Source of the DNA: Microbacterium sp. 1.5R
GTDB lineage: Bacteria > Actinomycetota > Actinomycetes > Actinomycetales > Microbacteriaceae
DNA length: 64,000 nt
Reading direction: 5' to 3'
Assembly (NCBI RefSeq): GCF_007667425.1
Contig: NZ_VDRC01000001.1
Location: 248,001-312,000, forward strand
In this document: positions 34,727 to 44,518 of the stretch, piece after piece
How positions within the stretch are numbered: position 1 is the first letter of the stretch
Layout of the letters: each line of letters starts with the position of its first letter
The notes under the pieces: model-generated
What the model was told of the DNA's origin: nothing
Database searches by the model: none
What the model saw: only the letters and a program-made list of their open reading frames with translations
Position numbers and translations under genes: made by a program

Positions 34727-36337
34727 TCAGTCGACGCTCACATCGTAGAACAGGGGCCGCCCGTACAGGTCGTACTCCAGGCCGCTGACCCGGTCGCCGA
34801 CTGCGGTGATCGCGGAGGGGACGTACAGCGGCACGATCGCCTGGTGGTTCGCGTTCCAGTTCTGCAACTGCATGTACAGCGTGTCGCGCTGGCCCTGATC
34901 GCTCGTCGCGACGGCCTGCTCGAGCAGGGAGTCGACCTCGGGGTCCGACACCTGGGAGGCGTTCTGGAAGCCGTCGGTGTGCAGATGGTTGCGCAGCAGA
35001 TCGGGGTCGACGCCCGAGAAGCCCCAGTCCGTGAGGTCGAAGGTCTTGGGCCCGTACTGCTCGTTGTAGGCGCCGGGCTCGAGGACCTCGCGCACGACGT
35101 CGATGCCGATCGCCTTCAGGTCGGACTGGATCGCGTTGGCGAGAGCCGCGCGGTCGTCGGGAACGGGCGTATAGGCGATCCAGCGCACCGAGAGGGGCTG
35201 GCCGTCCTTCATGCGGATGCCGTCGGCGTCGCGCTCGGTCCATCCAGCTTGGTCGAGCAGAGCGTTCGCCGCCCCGGGATTGTAGAGCGAGCTGTTCTCC
35301 AGCGCCGCGTCATAGCCGGGCGTGGTCGGGCCGAGGATACTCCAGGCGCGCGGGAACTGGCCGAAGAAGATCTCCTCGACAGCGGCATCGATGTCGATAC
35401 CCCAGGCGAATGCCTGGCGCACCCTCTGGTCGGCGAACACGCCGTACTTCTCGTTCAGGTACAGCGAGTACGGGAGACCGGGGTATTCGACGGAGTCGAC
35501 CGTGACGTCACCGCCCAGGTCACCCGCGAGGTTCGGCGGGATGTTGCTCGCGATGTCGGCCTCGCCGCTCTGCACCACACCGGTGCGCACCGACGCCTCG
35601 GGCTGGATCTCGACGCGCAGCGTCTCGACCCCCGGTGCCTTCTCGCCGTGCGGACCCCAGGCATAGTCGTCGTTGCGGGTGTACACGATCTCCTGGTCGG
35701 GGGTGTACTCCGCGAGCTCGTAGGGCCCGGTGCCGACGGTGATCCCGGGGCCGCCCGCCTTGAGCTGTCCGGCCGACTCCTGCAGGACCGCCGGCGAGTA
35801 GAACCCGAGCTGCGGAGTGCTGGCTGCCTGCAGGAACGGGGCGTACGGCTGGGTGAACGACACCTTCACGGTGTGCTCGTCGACGACCTCGGTGCCGTCG
35901 TAGAAGTCGGCTCCGAGCATGCTCGCGGCCTGTGCCGACTCGGTCTCGGGATCGACGATGCGGTCGAAGTTCGCTTTGACCGCCTCGGCGTCGAAGGGCT
36001 CGCCGTCGGTGAACGTCACGTCGTCGCGCAGGACGAAGGTGTATTCGGTGCTGTCGGGAGACACCGTCCATTCCTTCGCGAGCCACGGCGTGAACGAGCC
36101 GTCCTCCTCCTGGAACACGAGGGAGTCGAGCACGGCGCGCTGCACCATTCCCGAGACGTCGAGCTGGCTCACTTGCGGGTCCATGTGGCCGGCGGCGAGG
36201 TTCGCTCCCTCGATCGACCAGACCAGCTCTCCTCCATCGGAGCCGGACGAGCCGGCGGAGCAGGCGCTGAGCGCGAGTGCGGCCACGGCGCTGAGCGCCA
36301 CGAGGGGAAGGACGCGACGTGCGGGGTGTGCGGGCAT
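34727..36337 (-). CDS. Peptide-type ABC substrate-binding lipoprotein (second system)
   Basis: A 536-residue lipoprotein. Signal peptide with lipobox LSAC, Cys26, then a Ser/Gly-rich linker. The mature chain is SBP family 5: FVLRDDVTFTDGEPFDAEAV is the DppA/OppA signature region. Sequence similarity to the receptor at 7350 is only at family level, so it probably binds something else. The ATG follows GAGGAA. It opens the second ABC operon and is divergent from valS. Confidence 0.92.
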   Translation of the reverse strand: MPAHPARRVLPLVALSAVAALALSACSAGSSGSDGGELVWSIEGANLAAGHMDPQVSQLDVSGMVQRAVLDSLVFQEEDGSFTPWLAKEWTVSPDSTEYTFVLRDDVTFTDGEPFDAEAVKANFDRIVDPETESAQAASMLGADFYDGTEVVDEHTVKVSFTQPYAPFLQAASTPQLGFYSPAVLQESAGQLKAGGPGITVGTGPYELAEYTPDQEIVYTRNDDYAWGPHGEKAPGVETLRVEIQPEASVRTGVVQSGEADIASNIPPNLAGDLGGDVTVDSVEYPGLPYSLYLNEKYGVFADQRVRQAFAWGIDIDAAVEEIFFGQFPRAWSILGPTTPGYDAALENSSLYNPGAANALLDQAGWTERDADGIRMKDGQPLSVRWIAYTPVPDDRAALANAIQSDLKAIGIDVVREVLEPGAYNEQYGPKTFDLTDWGFSGVDPDLLRNHLHTDGFQNASQVSDPEVDSLLEQAVATSDQGQRDTLYMQLQNWNANHQAIVPLYVPSAITAVGDRVSGLEYDLYGRPLFYDVSVD

Positions 36338-36436
36338 GACTGTTCCTCGGAAGAGCGGGTCGGGATACTGCAAGTCTATGGCGGATTCTTGGACTCGGTC
36401 GATGTGTGCGCCGGGCGCCCGTGCGACCGCGGTCGG

Positions 36437-36442
36437 TACACT
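36437..36442 (+). promoter_or_regulatory. Candidate -10 box of valS
   Basis: TACACT lies about 64 bases before the valS ATG, leaving a leader with GAGGAGA as ribosome site. The -35 is not recognisable. Confidence 0.45.
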
Positions 36443-36505
36443 GGACCCACACCCACACTCAGGCACGCTCACACAGTGCCGCATACATCGCTCGAGGAGA
36501 CCTCC

Positions 36506-39112
36506 ATGTCCGAGTCCGCACCGTCTCAGATCCCTGACAAGCCCGTGCTCGAAGGCCTCGAAGCGAAGTGGGGTGACACGTGGTCGGAGCAGGGCACGTA
36601 CCTGTTCGACCGCATCCGCGCCGCGCAGTCCGGCCGCGAGGGCGTCTTCTCGATCGACACTCCCCCGCCGACGGCCTCAGGCAGCCTGCACATCGGTCAC
36701 GTGTTCTCGTACACCCACACCGACGTCAAGGCTCGCTACGAGCGCATGCGCGGCAAGACCGTGTTCTACCCGATGGGCTGGGACGACAACGGCCTGCCCA
36801 CCGAGCGTCGCGTGCAGAACTACTACGGCGTGCGCTGCGACCCGTCACTCCCCTACGACGCCGACTTCACTCCCCCGTTCGAGGGAGGCGACAACAAGTC
36901 GAGCCGCGCCGCCGACCAGGTGCCCATCAGCCGCCGTAACTTCATCGAGCTGTGCGAGCGCCTGACCGTCGAGGACGAGAAGCAGTTCGAGGCGCTGTTC
37001 CGTCAGCTCGGCCTCAGCGTCGACTGGACCCAGACGTACCGCACGATCTCCGACGACACGATCCGTCAGAGCCAGCTCGCATTCCTCCGCAACCTGGAGC
37101 GCGGCGAGGCCTATCAGTCCCTCGCGCCCACGCTGTGGGACATCGACTTCCGCTCGGCGATCGCGCAGGCGGAGCTCGAGGACCGCGACCAGCAGGCCGC
37201 GTACCACACGATCGACTTCCCCTTCGCGGACGGCTCCGGCTCGATCACGATCGAGACCACCCGTCCTGAGCTGCTCCCCGCGTGCATCGCGATCGTGACG
37301 CACCCGGAGGGCCCGCACAAGCACCTGATCGGCACGAAGGTGCGGACGCCGTTCTTCGGCGCGGAGATCGAGATCCACGGCCACCACCTCGCCCAGCCCG
37401 ACAAGGGCACCGGCGCCGCGATGGTCTGCACCTTCGGCGACGTGACCGACATCATCTGGTGGCGCGAGCTGCGCACGGCCGACGGACGCGACCTTCCCAA
37501 CATGACGACGATCGGTCTCGACGGACGCTTCCTCCCGACCGCCCCGTCGATCGTCGCGAATGCGGAGGCCGCCGACTGGTACGCCGCCGAACTCGCCGGC
37601 AAGACCGTGTTCTCCGCGCGCAAGGCGATCGTCGAGAAGCTGCAGGAGACCGGCGACATGACCGCCGTCGGCAAGCCGTTCACGCACGCGGTGAAGTTCT
37701 TCGAGAAGGGTGACCGCCCGCTCGAGATCGTCTCGACGCGTCAGTGGTACATCCGCAACGGTGCTCGCGACGCCGAACTCCGCGACGAGCTGCTCGCCCA
37801 TGGCACTGAGCTGTCGTGGCACCCCGACTTCATGCGCGTGCGCTACGAGAACTGGGTCGGCGGCCTCACCGGCGACTGGCTCGTGTCGCGCCAGCGCTTC
37901 TTCGGCGTGCCGATCCCGCTGTGGTACGGCCTCGATGAGAACGGCGAACGCGACTATGACCGGGTGCTCACGCCCGATCACGCCGCGCTGCCGATCGACC
38001 CGACCACCGACGTGCCGGCCGGCTACTCCGAGGACCAGCGCGGCGTTCCCGGAGGGTTCGAGGCCGAGGCCGACATCCTCGACACCTGGGCCACGTCGTC
38101 CCTGACGCCGCAGCTCGCCGGAGGATGGCAGCGCGACGAGGAGCTGTGGTCACTCACGGCGCCGTTCGACCTGCGCCCCCAGGGGCAGGACATCATCCGC
38201 ACCTGGCTGTTCTCGACCATGCTGCGCTCGACCCTCGAGGACGCGCGCTCGCCGTGGCGCAACGCCGCGATCTCGGGGTTCATCGTCGACCCCGACCGCA
38301 AGAAGATGTCGAAGTCCAAGGGCAACGTGGTGACCCCGGCCGACATCCTCGACGCCCACGGATCGGATGCCGTGCGCTACTGGGCCGCGTCCAGTCGCCT
38401 CGGCATGGACGCGGCGTTCGACCCGCAGAACCCCACGCAGGTGAAGATCGGGCGCCGCCTGGCCATCAAGGTACTCAACGCGGCGAAGTTCGTGCTGTCC
38501 TTCCCCGTGCCGGAGGGCGCACAGGTGACGCACGCACTCGACGCGTCGATGCTGACGGCTCTCGACGCCGTGGTGGTCGAGGCGACCAAGGCGTTCGACA
38601 ACTACGACCAGGCCAAGGCGCTCGAGGTCACCGAGGCCTTCTTCTGGACCTTCTGCGACGACTACCTCGAACTCGTCAAGGAGCGCGCCTACAACCAGGC
38701 CGATGTGGGACAGGCCTCGGCGGCGCTCGCGCTGCGTCTCGCCCTGTCGACGCTGCTGCGCCTGCTGGCGCCCGTCATCTCGTTCGCGACCGAAGAAGTG
38801 TGGTCGTGGTTCGAGGAGGGCTCCGTGCACACGGCCGCATGGCCGGAGCCGCTGCATATCGAGGGCGACACCGCGGTTCTCTCCGCTGCCAGCGAGGCGC
38901 TCATCGGCATCCGTCGGGCGAAGACCGAGGCGAAGGCCTCGCAGAAGACGCCGGTGTCTCGTGCCGAGATCGCGGCGCCCGCTGCGAAGCTCGACGCGCT
39001 CCGCGCCGCCGCAGACGATCTGCGAGCCGTGGGGCGGATCGCCGAACTCGAGTTCACCGATGCGGCGGACTTCGCCGTGACGATCGAGCTGGCACCGGTA
39101 GAGGGGCCGTGA
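36506..39112 (+). CDS. valS: Valyl-tRNA synthetase
   Basis: An 868-residue class I synthetase. HIGH is at 62-65 (SGSLHIGHVFSYT) and KMSKS at 600-604. The editing domain with ITIETTRPELLPACIAIV and the WATSSLTPQ segment are ValRS-specific. RNFIELCERLTVEDEKQFEA supports the form common in Actinobacteria. No T-box is visible upstream, unlike ileS. The ATG at 36506 follows GAGGAGA. The same frame stays open through the divergent ABC genes upstream, but codons there are shadows. Confidence 0.97.
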   Translation: MSESAPSQIPDKPVLEGLEAKWGDTWSEQGTYLFDRIRAAQSGREGVFSIDTPPPTASGSLHIGHVFSYTHTDVKARYERMRGKTVFYPMGWDDNGLPTERRVQNYYGVRCDPSLPYDADFTPPFEGGDNKSSRAADQVPISRRNFIELCERLTVEDEKQFEALFRQLGLSVDWTQTYRTISDDTIRQSQLAFLRNLERGEAYQSLAPTLWDIDFRSAIAQAELEDRDQQAAYHTIDFPFADGSGSITIETTRPELLPACIAIVTHPEGPHKHLIGTKVRTPFFGAEIEIHGHHLAQPDKGTGAAMVCTFGDVTDIIWWRELRTADGRDLPNMTTIGLDGRFLPTAPSIVANAEAADWYAAELAGKTVFSARKAIVEKLQETGDMTAVGKPFTHAVKFFEKGDRPLEIVSTRQWYIRNGARDAELRDELLAHGTELSWHPDFMRVRYENWVGGLTGDWLVSRQRFFGVPIPLWYGLDENGERDYDRVLTPDHAALPIDPTTDVPAGYSEDQRGVPGGFEAEADILDTWATSSLTPQLAGGWQRDEELWSLTAPFDLRPQGQDIIRTWLFSTMLRSTLEDARSPWRNAAISGFIVDPDRKKMSKSKGNVVTPADILDAHGSDAVRYWAASSRLGMDAAFDPQNPTQVKIGRRLAIKVLNAAKFVLSFPVPEGAQVTHALDASMLTALDAVVVEATKAFDNYDQAKALEVTEAFFWTFCDDYLELVKERAYNQADVGQASAALALRLALSTLLRLLAPVISFATEEVWSWFEEGSVHTAAWPEPLHIEGDTAVLSAASEALIGIRRAKTEAKASQKTPVSRAEIAAPAAKLDALRAAADDLRAVGRIAELEFTDAADFAVTIELAPVEGP

Positions 39113-39327
39113 TGCAGCTGGGCACCCGCTGGTCCACCGGCTCGGAGCCACCGGCGTCCGTCCCCTCGGCGCTCCGTCCCGCGATCGCAGAGGTGGAGTC
39201 GCGGGGGCTCACCGGTCACTGGACGCTGACCTGGCTCGAAGGACGGGCGATCGCCGAGCTCGACGCCGGCTGGGAGGTCGTGCAGACGGCATCCGGCGAC
39301 ATCGTCGCGCGCCCGTTCGACGACTGA
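39112..39327 (+). CDS. Small conserved-looking hypothetical protein after valS
   Basis: A 71-residue protein with a Pro-rich first third and a compact WTLTWLEGRAIAELDAGWEV core. It starts on the valS stop (TGATG at 39110-39114), so translation is coupled. No domain is recognised. Confidence 0.65.
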   Translation: MQLGTRWSTGSEPPASVPSALRPAIAEVESRGLTGHWTLTWLEGRAIAELDAGWEVVQTASGDIVARPFDD

Positions 39328-39407
39328 CCCGCAGCCCGAAATGGCCCGCGCCACCCGCGGGTCGTCGAGCGCGCTCAACGGACGACACGCGCCGCCCCAC
39401 CCGTGAC

Positions 39408-39626
39408 TCAGCTCCCCGGCACACCCATCTGCGCCAGCAGGTGCTCGACGGCGCGAGAGTCGTGCCGGTGCGTCTGCCGCTGGTGCAGCAGGTCGAGCGC
39501 GATCTCTCGACGCTCCGCACGAGCCGCGATGCGGTGTTCGACGAGCGCCGTGAGGTGCCGGGCAAAAGTGAGGATGCGGCGCTCGACGACGGTCGGAGCC
39601 GAGAGGTGCAGGGCCGCGCTGGTCAT
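39408..39626 (-). CDS. Small helical protein coupled to an ArsR-type regulator
   Basis: A 72-residue protein, mostly one predicted amphipathic helix (VVERRILTFARHLTALVEHR and on), rich in Arg and His. It overlaps the regulator gene by ATGA (39623-39626), so it is co-translated and may be the regulator's target or partner. No family is recognised. Confidence 0.65.
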   Translation of the reverse strand: MTSAALHLSAPTVVERRILTFARHLTALVEHRIAARAERREIALDLLHQRQTHRHDSRAVEHLLAQMGVPGS

Positions 39627-40219
39627 GATTTCTCCGTTCGTGCGTCGGCGGGCAGGTCGAAGAGCTCCGTGCGGAGCGTCACGCGCCGCACATCCGGCCC
39701 CGACTGACCCTGGTATCGGTCGACTATCCGGTCGACGACGGCCGTCAACTCGGTCTTGAGTTCACTCATCTGCTCGGCCGTGAGGTCGAGGTAGGTCGTC
39801 ATGATGACGCCGGCGTCTCTCCACTCCTCGGGAACGCCGATGTCGGAGCGATTGAGGTAGGCCATGAGGGTCTCATGCCGCAGCCGGAAGAACTCCGCCG
39901 TCACGATCTGAGCCGACGCGCGATTCGAGGGGGTCATCGAGTCGTCGGGACCCGGAAGGTCGATCCGTCCTTTCGGGCGCTCCCACCATCGTTCCCGCGC
40001 CGTGCCACGACCTTCCACCTCACGGATGAGATCGTGCGCGGCAAGCGCTCGGAGGTGATAGCTCATCGACCCGGAGGTCTCTCCGACGAGTGCGGCAAGG
40101 GTGCTCGCTGTCTGCGGTCCGCGCTCGCTGAGGAGGTCGAAGATGCGCACCCGGAGGGGATGCGCCAGCGCTTTGAGCGCGCCGGCATCCAGACTGCGGG
40201 TCTCTCGCTGCGTGGCCAT
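39623..40219 (-). CDS. ArsR/HTH_20-type winged-helix regulator
   Basis: A 198-residue transcription factor. The winged helix at about 12-80 (LKALAHPLRVRIFDLLSERG, then GSMSYHLRALAAHDLI) is the ArsR/SmtB-like HTH_20 type. The C-terminal half has no metal-binding Cys cluster and probably binds a ligand or dimerises. The ATG at 40217-40219 has no Shine-Dalgarno. A promoter embedded in repeated CTTTGCAA sites lies directly before it, so autoregulation is likely. It is divergent from the M3 peptidase gene. Confidence 0.85.
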   Translation of the reverse strand: MATQRETRSLDAGALKALAHPLRVRIFDLLSERGPQTASTLAALVGETSGSMSYHLRALAAHDLIREVEGRGTARERWWERPKGRIDLPGPDDSMTPSNRASAQIVTAEFFRLRHETLMAYLNRSDIGVPEEWRDAGVIMTTYLDLTAEQMSELKTELTAVVDRIVDRYQGQSGPDVRRVTLRTELFDLPADARTEKS

Positions 40220-40221
40220 AG

Positions 40222-40268
40222 TGCAAAGATAGCTTTGCAACACATTCTTTGCAAGCCTTTCTTTGCAA
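40222..40268 (-). promoter_or_regulatory. Repeat operator and promoter of the ArsR-type regulator
   Basis: CTTTGCAA occurs at 40233, 40247 and 40261, exactly 14 bp apart. TGCAAAG (40222-40228) and CTTTGCA (40233-40239) also form an inverted repeat with ATAG between. On the minus strand TTGCAA (40249-40254), 17 bases, TATCTT (40226-40231) forms a promoter inside these repeats, ending six bases before the ATG. A bound regulator would block it. Confidence 0.7.
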
Positions 40269-40335
40269 TAGATCTCCCGCAAAACGGTGGGCCTGCTGGG
40301 GCGGCCCGCCGCCCGTGGCCGTGGGGCACGATGGC

Positions 40336-40341
40336 TAGGCT
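40336..40341 (+). promoter_or_regulatory. Candidate -10 box for a leaderless M3 peptidase mRNA
   Basis: TAGGCT, six bases, then the ATG at 40348. Confidence 0.45.
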
Positions 40342-40347
40342 CAGGGG

Positions 40348-42396
40348 ATGACCGAGGCCACGAACCCGCTGCTGCAGCCGTCGACACTCCCGTATGGACT
40401 CCCCGACTACGCCCGCATCCGGCCGGAGCACTATCTGCCGGCCTTCCGCGCCGCGTTCGACGACCATCGCCGGGAGATCTCCCGCATCACGATGGTCCGC
40501 TCGATGCCGACGTTCGAGAACACGGTCGAGGCACTCGAGCGGTCGGGCGAGCTGCTCGATCGCGTATCGCACGCGTTCTACACGGTGAGCTCGGCGGATG
40601 CGACGCCCGAGATCCAGGCCGTCGACGAGCAGCTCGCTCCGTTGATGTCGGCGCACCACGACGCCGTGACGCTCGACAGCGCCCTCTATTGGCGCGTGCA
40701 GCAGGTCCACTCGCAGCTCGACGAGCTCGACCTCGAGCCGGAGCAGCGGTACCTCGTGGATCGCCTCCACCGTGAGATGACGCACGCCGGTGCAGCGCTC
40801 GACGACGAAGCGAAGGCGAGGCTGACTCTTCTCAACCAGCAGCTGTCGACGCTCAGCAACACCTTCGAACGCAACCTGCTGAACGACACCAACGACCTGG
40901 CCGTGGTGTTCGAGAGCGCCGACGAGCTCGCCGGACTCGGCGCAGGCGAGCTGTCCGCCGCAGCGCGCTCCGCGGCAGATCGTGAACTCGACGGCTACCT
41001 CGTCTCACTTCCCCTCTTCACGGGGCACCCCTACTTGGCACAGCTCCAGAACCGTGATTCACGTCGACGCATCATGGACGCCTCTCGCAGCAGAGCCTCG
41101 CGGAGCAACGCGAACGACAATCGTCCCGTGCTCGTCGAGATCGCCCGGCTTCGCGCCGAGCGAGCGGCGCTGCTCGGCTATGCCTCGCATGCGGCGTACG
41201 TCACGGCCGACGAGACGGCCGGCACACCGGAAGCCGTGGAGCGGATGGTGCGCGAGCTCGCCGCCCCGTCGGCCCGCAACGCAACGACGGAACGCGATGC
41301 GCTCCAGGCGATCGTCGACGAACTCGAGCCCCAGCCCTTCCCTGTCGAGGCCCACGACTGGGCGTTCTACACCGAGAAGGTGCGCGCGGCGCGGTACGAC
41401 ATCGACACCGCCGCACTGCGGCCGTGGTTCGAGGCCGAGCGGGTGCTGCAGGACGGCGTGTTCTACGCCGCCACCCGGCTGTACGGCGTGACGTTCGCGG
41501 AACGTGCCGACCTGGTGGCGTATCACCCCGGCGCACGCGTGTTCGAAGTGCGAGATGCCGACGGCTCGGAGCTCGGGCTCTACGTGCTCGACCTGTACAC
41601 GCGCGACTCGAAGCGGGGCGGCGCATGGATGAACCCCATCGTGAGTCAGTCACGACTCCGGGGCACGCGCCCGGTCGTCGTGAACAACCTCAACGTGCCG
41701 CAGCCGGCAGACGGCGAGCCGACACTGCTCACGCTCGACGAGGTCACCACGCTCTTCCACGAGTTCGGTCACGCCCTGCACGGGCTGTTCGCGGTGGTCA
41801 CCTACCCGCACTTCGCCGGGACCAACGTGTTCCGCGACTTCGTGGAGTTCCCCAGCCAGGTGAACGAGATGTGGATCCTCTGGCCCGAGGTGCTCGACAA
41901 CTATGCCCGCCATCACGTCACGGGAGAGCCGCTGGATGCGGCGATCGTCGAGCGCCTGCGCTCCGCCGAGACGTTCGATCAGGGACACGCGACGAGCGAG
42001 TACCTCGCCGCCGCGTGGCTCGACCAGGCCTGGCATCGGATCGGTCCGGACGAGAGTGTGACCGACGCGGCGGCATTCGAGGCATCCGCCCTCTCCGACA
42101 TCGGTCTCGACGACCCCGCCGTACCCACCCGCTATTCGTCCGCCTATTTCGCGCACGTGTTCTCCGGCGGATACAGCGCCGGGTACTACTCGTACATCTG
42201 GAGCGAGGTGCTCGACGCCGACACTGTCGACTGGTTCCGGGAGAACGGCGGTCTCAGCCGAGAGAACGGCGACCGATTCCGACAGCGGCTGCTGGGCGTC
42301 GGTGGGTCGAAGGATCCACTCGACGCGTACCGGGACTTCCGGGGGCGGGATGCCGAGATCGCGCCGCTGCTGAAGCGCCGCGGCCTGGACGTGTGA
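40348..42396 (+). CDS. M3 family peptidyl-dipeptidase (Dcp-like)
   Basis: A 682-residue zinc metallopeptidase of family M3. The zinc site is HEFGHALH (His471, Glu472, His475), with the third ligand Glu in EFPSQVNEMW about 25 residues later. Length and the GGYSAGYYSYIWSEVLDAD segment near residue 610 fit peptidyl-dipeptidase Dcp. No signal peptide is seen, so it degrades peptides in the cytoplasm, fitting a peptide-using lifestyle. It is divergent from the ArsR-type regulator, and could be its target. Confidence 0.93.
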   Translation: MTEATNPLLQPSTLPYGLPDYARIRPEHYLPAFRAAFDDHRREISRITMVRSMPTFENTVEALERSGELLDRVSHAFYTVSSADATPEIQAVDEQLAPLMSAHHDAVTLDSALYWRVQQVHSQLDELDLEPEQRYLVDRLHREMTHAGAALDDEAKARLTLLNQQLSTLSNTFERNLLNDTNDLAVVFESADELAGLGAGELSAAARSAADRELDGYLVSLPLFTGHPYLAQLQNRDSRRRIMDASRSRASRSNANDNRPVLVEIARLRAERAALLGYASHAAYVTADETAGTPEAVERMVRELAAPSARNATTERDALQAIVDELEPQPFPVEAHDWAFYTEKVRAARYDIDTAALRPWFEAERVLQDGVFYAATRLYGVTFAERADLVAYHPGARVFEVRDADGSELGLYVLDLYTRDSKRGGAWMNPIVSQSRLRGTRPVVVNNLNVPQPADGEPTLLTLDEVTTLFHEFGHALHGLFAVVTYPHFAGTNVFRDFVEFPSQVNEMWILWPEVLDNYARHHVTGEPLDAAIVERLRSAETFDQGHATSEYLAAAWLDQAWHRIGPDESVTDAAAFEASALSDIGLDDPAVPTRYSSAYFAHVFSGGYSAGYYSYIWSEVLDADTVDWFRENGGLSRENGDRFRQRLLGVGGSKDPLDAYRDFRGRDAEIAPLLKRRGLDV

Positions 42397-42484
42397 GCGG
42401 AACGACCCATCCGTCCGCCCTCCGAGTGACGGCCAGCGGTGATCTCCCGCGCCTCGATGTCGCGCGGCTGGCGGCTGAGGGACC

Positions 42485-43015
42485 TCAGCCGTTCAGGTAC
42501 TCCCTGGCCTTGAACCACGTCAGTTGGTGGTAGCTCTGCCGCAGCTGGGCGCCCACGGTCTCCATCGGCAGGATCTGCACGGCGATCGTCTCGTTCTCAT
42601 CGGGTTCCGGTTCGCCGACCACTCGGCATCCGCGCGCGAGGAAGTGGTGCACCCGATTCGTGTGGCTGCCGAAGTTCGCCCAGGTCGCTCCGAGGTCGAC
42701 GATCTCGGCGGCGGCGTAGCCGGTCTCTTCACGGAGCTCCCGAGCTGCCGCAGCGGCTGGGGCCTCCCCGACGGCGACTCCGCCCCCGATCGTGCCCAGC
42801 GCCACCACGCCGGCACCGTGCCGGTACTCGTCCACCACGATCGCTCCCCCGCTCTCGTGGAGCGCGAGGACGGAGACCCAATCGGCGTACTCGAGCACAT
42901 AGTAGGGCGAGATCGAACGGCCGTCGGTCGCAAGACAGTCATCGGCGCGGAGGTGGATCCACTGATCCTCGACGAGCACGCGCCGGGACACGACCTCCCA
43001 CGGCTCGGGTCGCAC
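42485..43015 (-). CDS. NUDIX hydrolase
   Basis: A 176-residue hydrolase with an intact Nudix box (about 78-100: GGGVAVGEAPAAAAARELRE, then ETGY). The surrounding sequence (PYYVLEYADWVSVLAL before, NRVHHFLARG after) resembles ADP-ribose/ADP-sugar pyrophosphatases, but substrate is not certain. The start is GTG at 43013-43015, two bases after the clpX stop. Confidence 0.88.
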   Translation of the reverse strand: MRPEPWEVVSRRVLVEDQWIHLRADDCLATDGRSISPYYVLEYADWVSVLALHESGGAIVVDEYRHGAGVVALGTIGGGVAVGEAPAAAAARELREETGYAAAEIVDLGATWANFGSHTNRVHHFLARGCRVVGEPEPDENETIAVQILPMETVGAQLRQSYHQLTWFKAREYLNG

Positions 43016-43017
43016 GG

Positions 43018-44286
<1,269 letters not shown>

Positions 44287-44405
44287 GCGCGTCCTCCTCG
44301 AGGGATCCAGAGATCGTCTACTGAGCCTAACCGCTGCATCGGACACCGGGGCGTATTGGCGCGGTGTCCCGCGATCCCCGGCCTCTACGCAGCGTCCCCC
44401 GAACG

Positions 44406-44498
44406 CCGCCGACACGTGGGCGCCCCATCTGCGCGTCGACGCCCCATCGGAGACACATCCCTCAGATGGGGTGCGGACTCTCAGATGGGGCGTCGGCG
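44406..44498. repeat. Cluster of direct and inverted CGCCCCATCTG motifs
   Basis: CGCCCCATCTG (44421-44431) and CGCCCCATC (44440-44448) face CAGATGGGGTG (44463-44473) and CAGATGGGGCG (44482-44492). CGCCGAC (44406-44412) and GTCGGCG (44492-44498) form an outer pair. It fills most of the 232-base gap between clpX and the aldehyde dehydrogenase genes. Confidence 0.65.
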
Positions 44499-44518
44499 GA
44501 GGCGCGGAGCGCGTCGGA

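Noticed and set aside
34148..36505. Very long plus-strand open frame that runs through the ABC operon into valS
   Set aside because: It is antisense to well-supported transporter genes. The real valS start at 36506 has its own RBS and matches the family length. High GC content keeps the antisense frame free of stops.
42432..42491. Terminator between the M3 peptidase and NUDIX genes
   Set aside because: Only short or widely spaced stems are visible (for example GGCTGAGG/CCTCAGCC with a two-base loop overlapping the NUDIX stop), not convincing enough to list.
44406..44498. CRISPR-like array
   Set aside because: The repeats are 9-11 bases, in both orientations and unevenly spaced; no cas genes are near.
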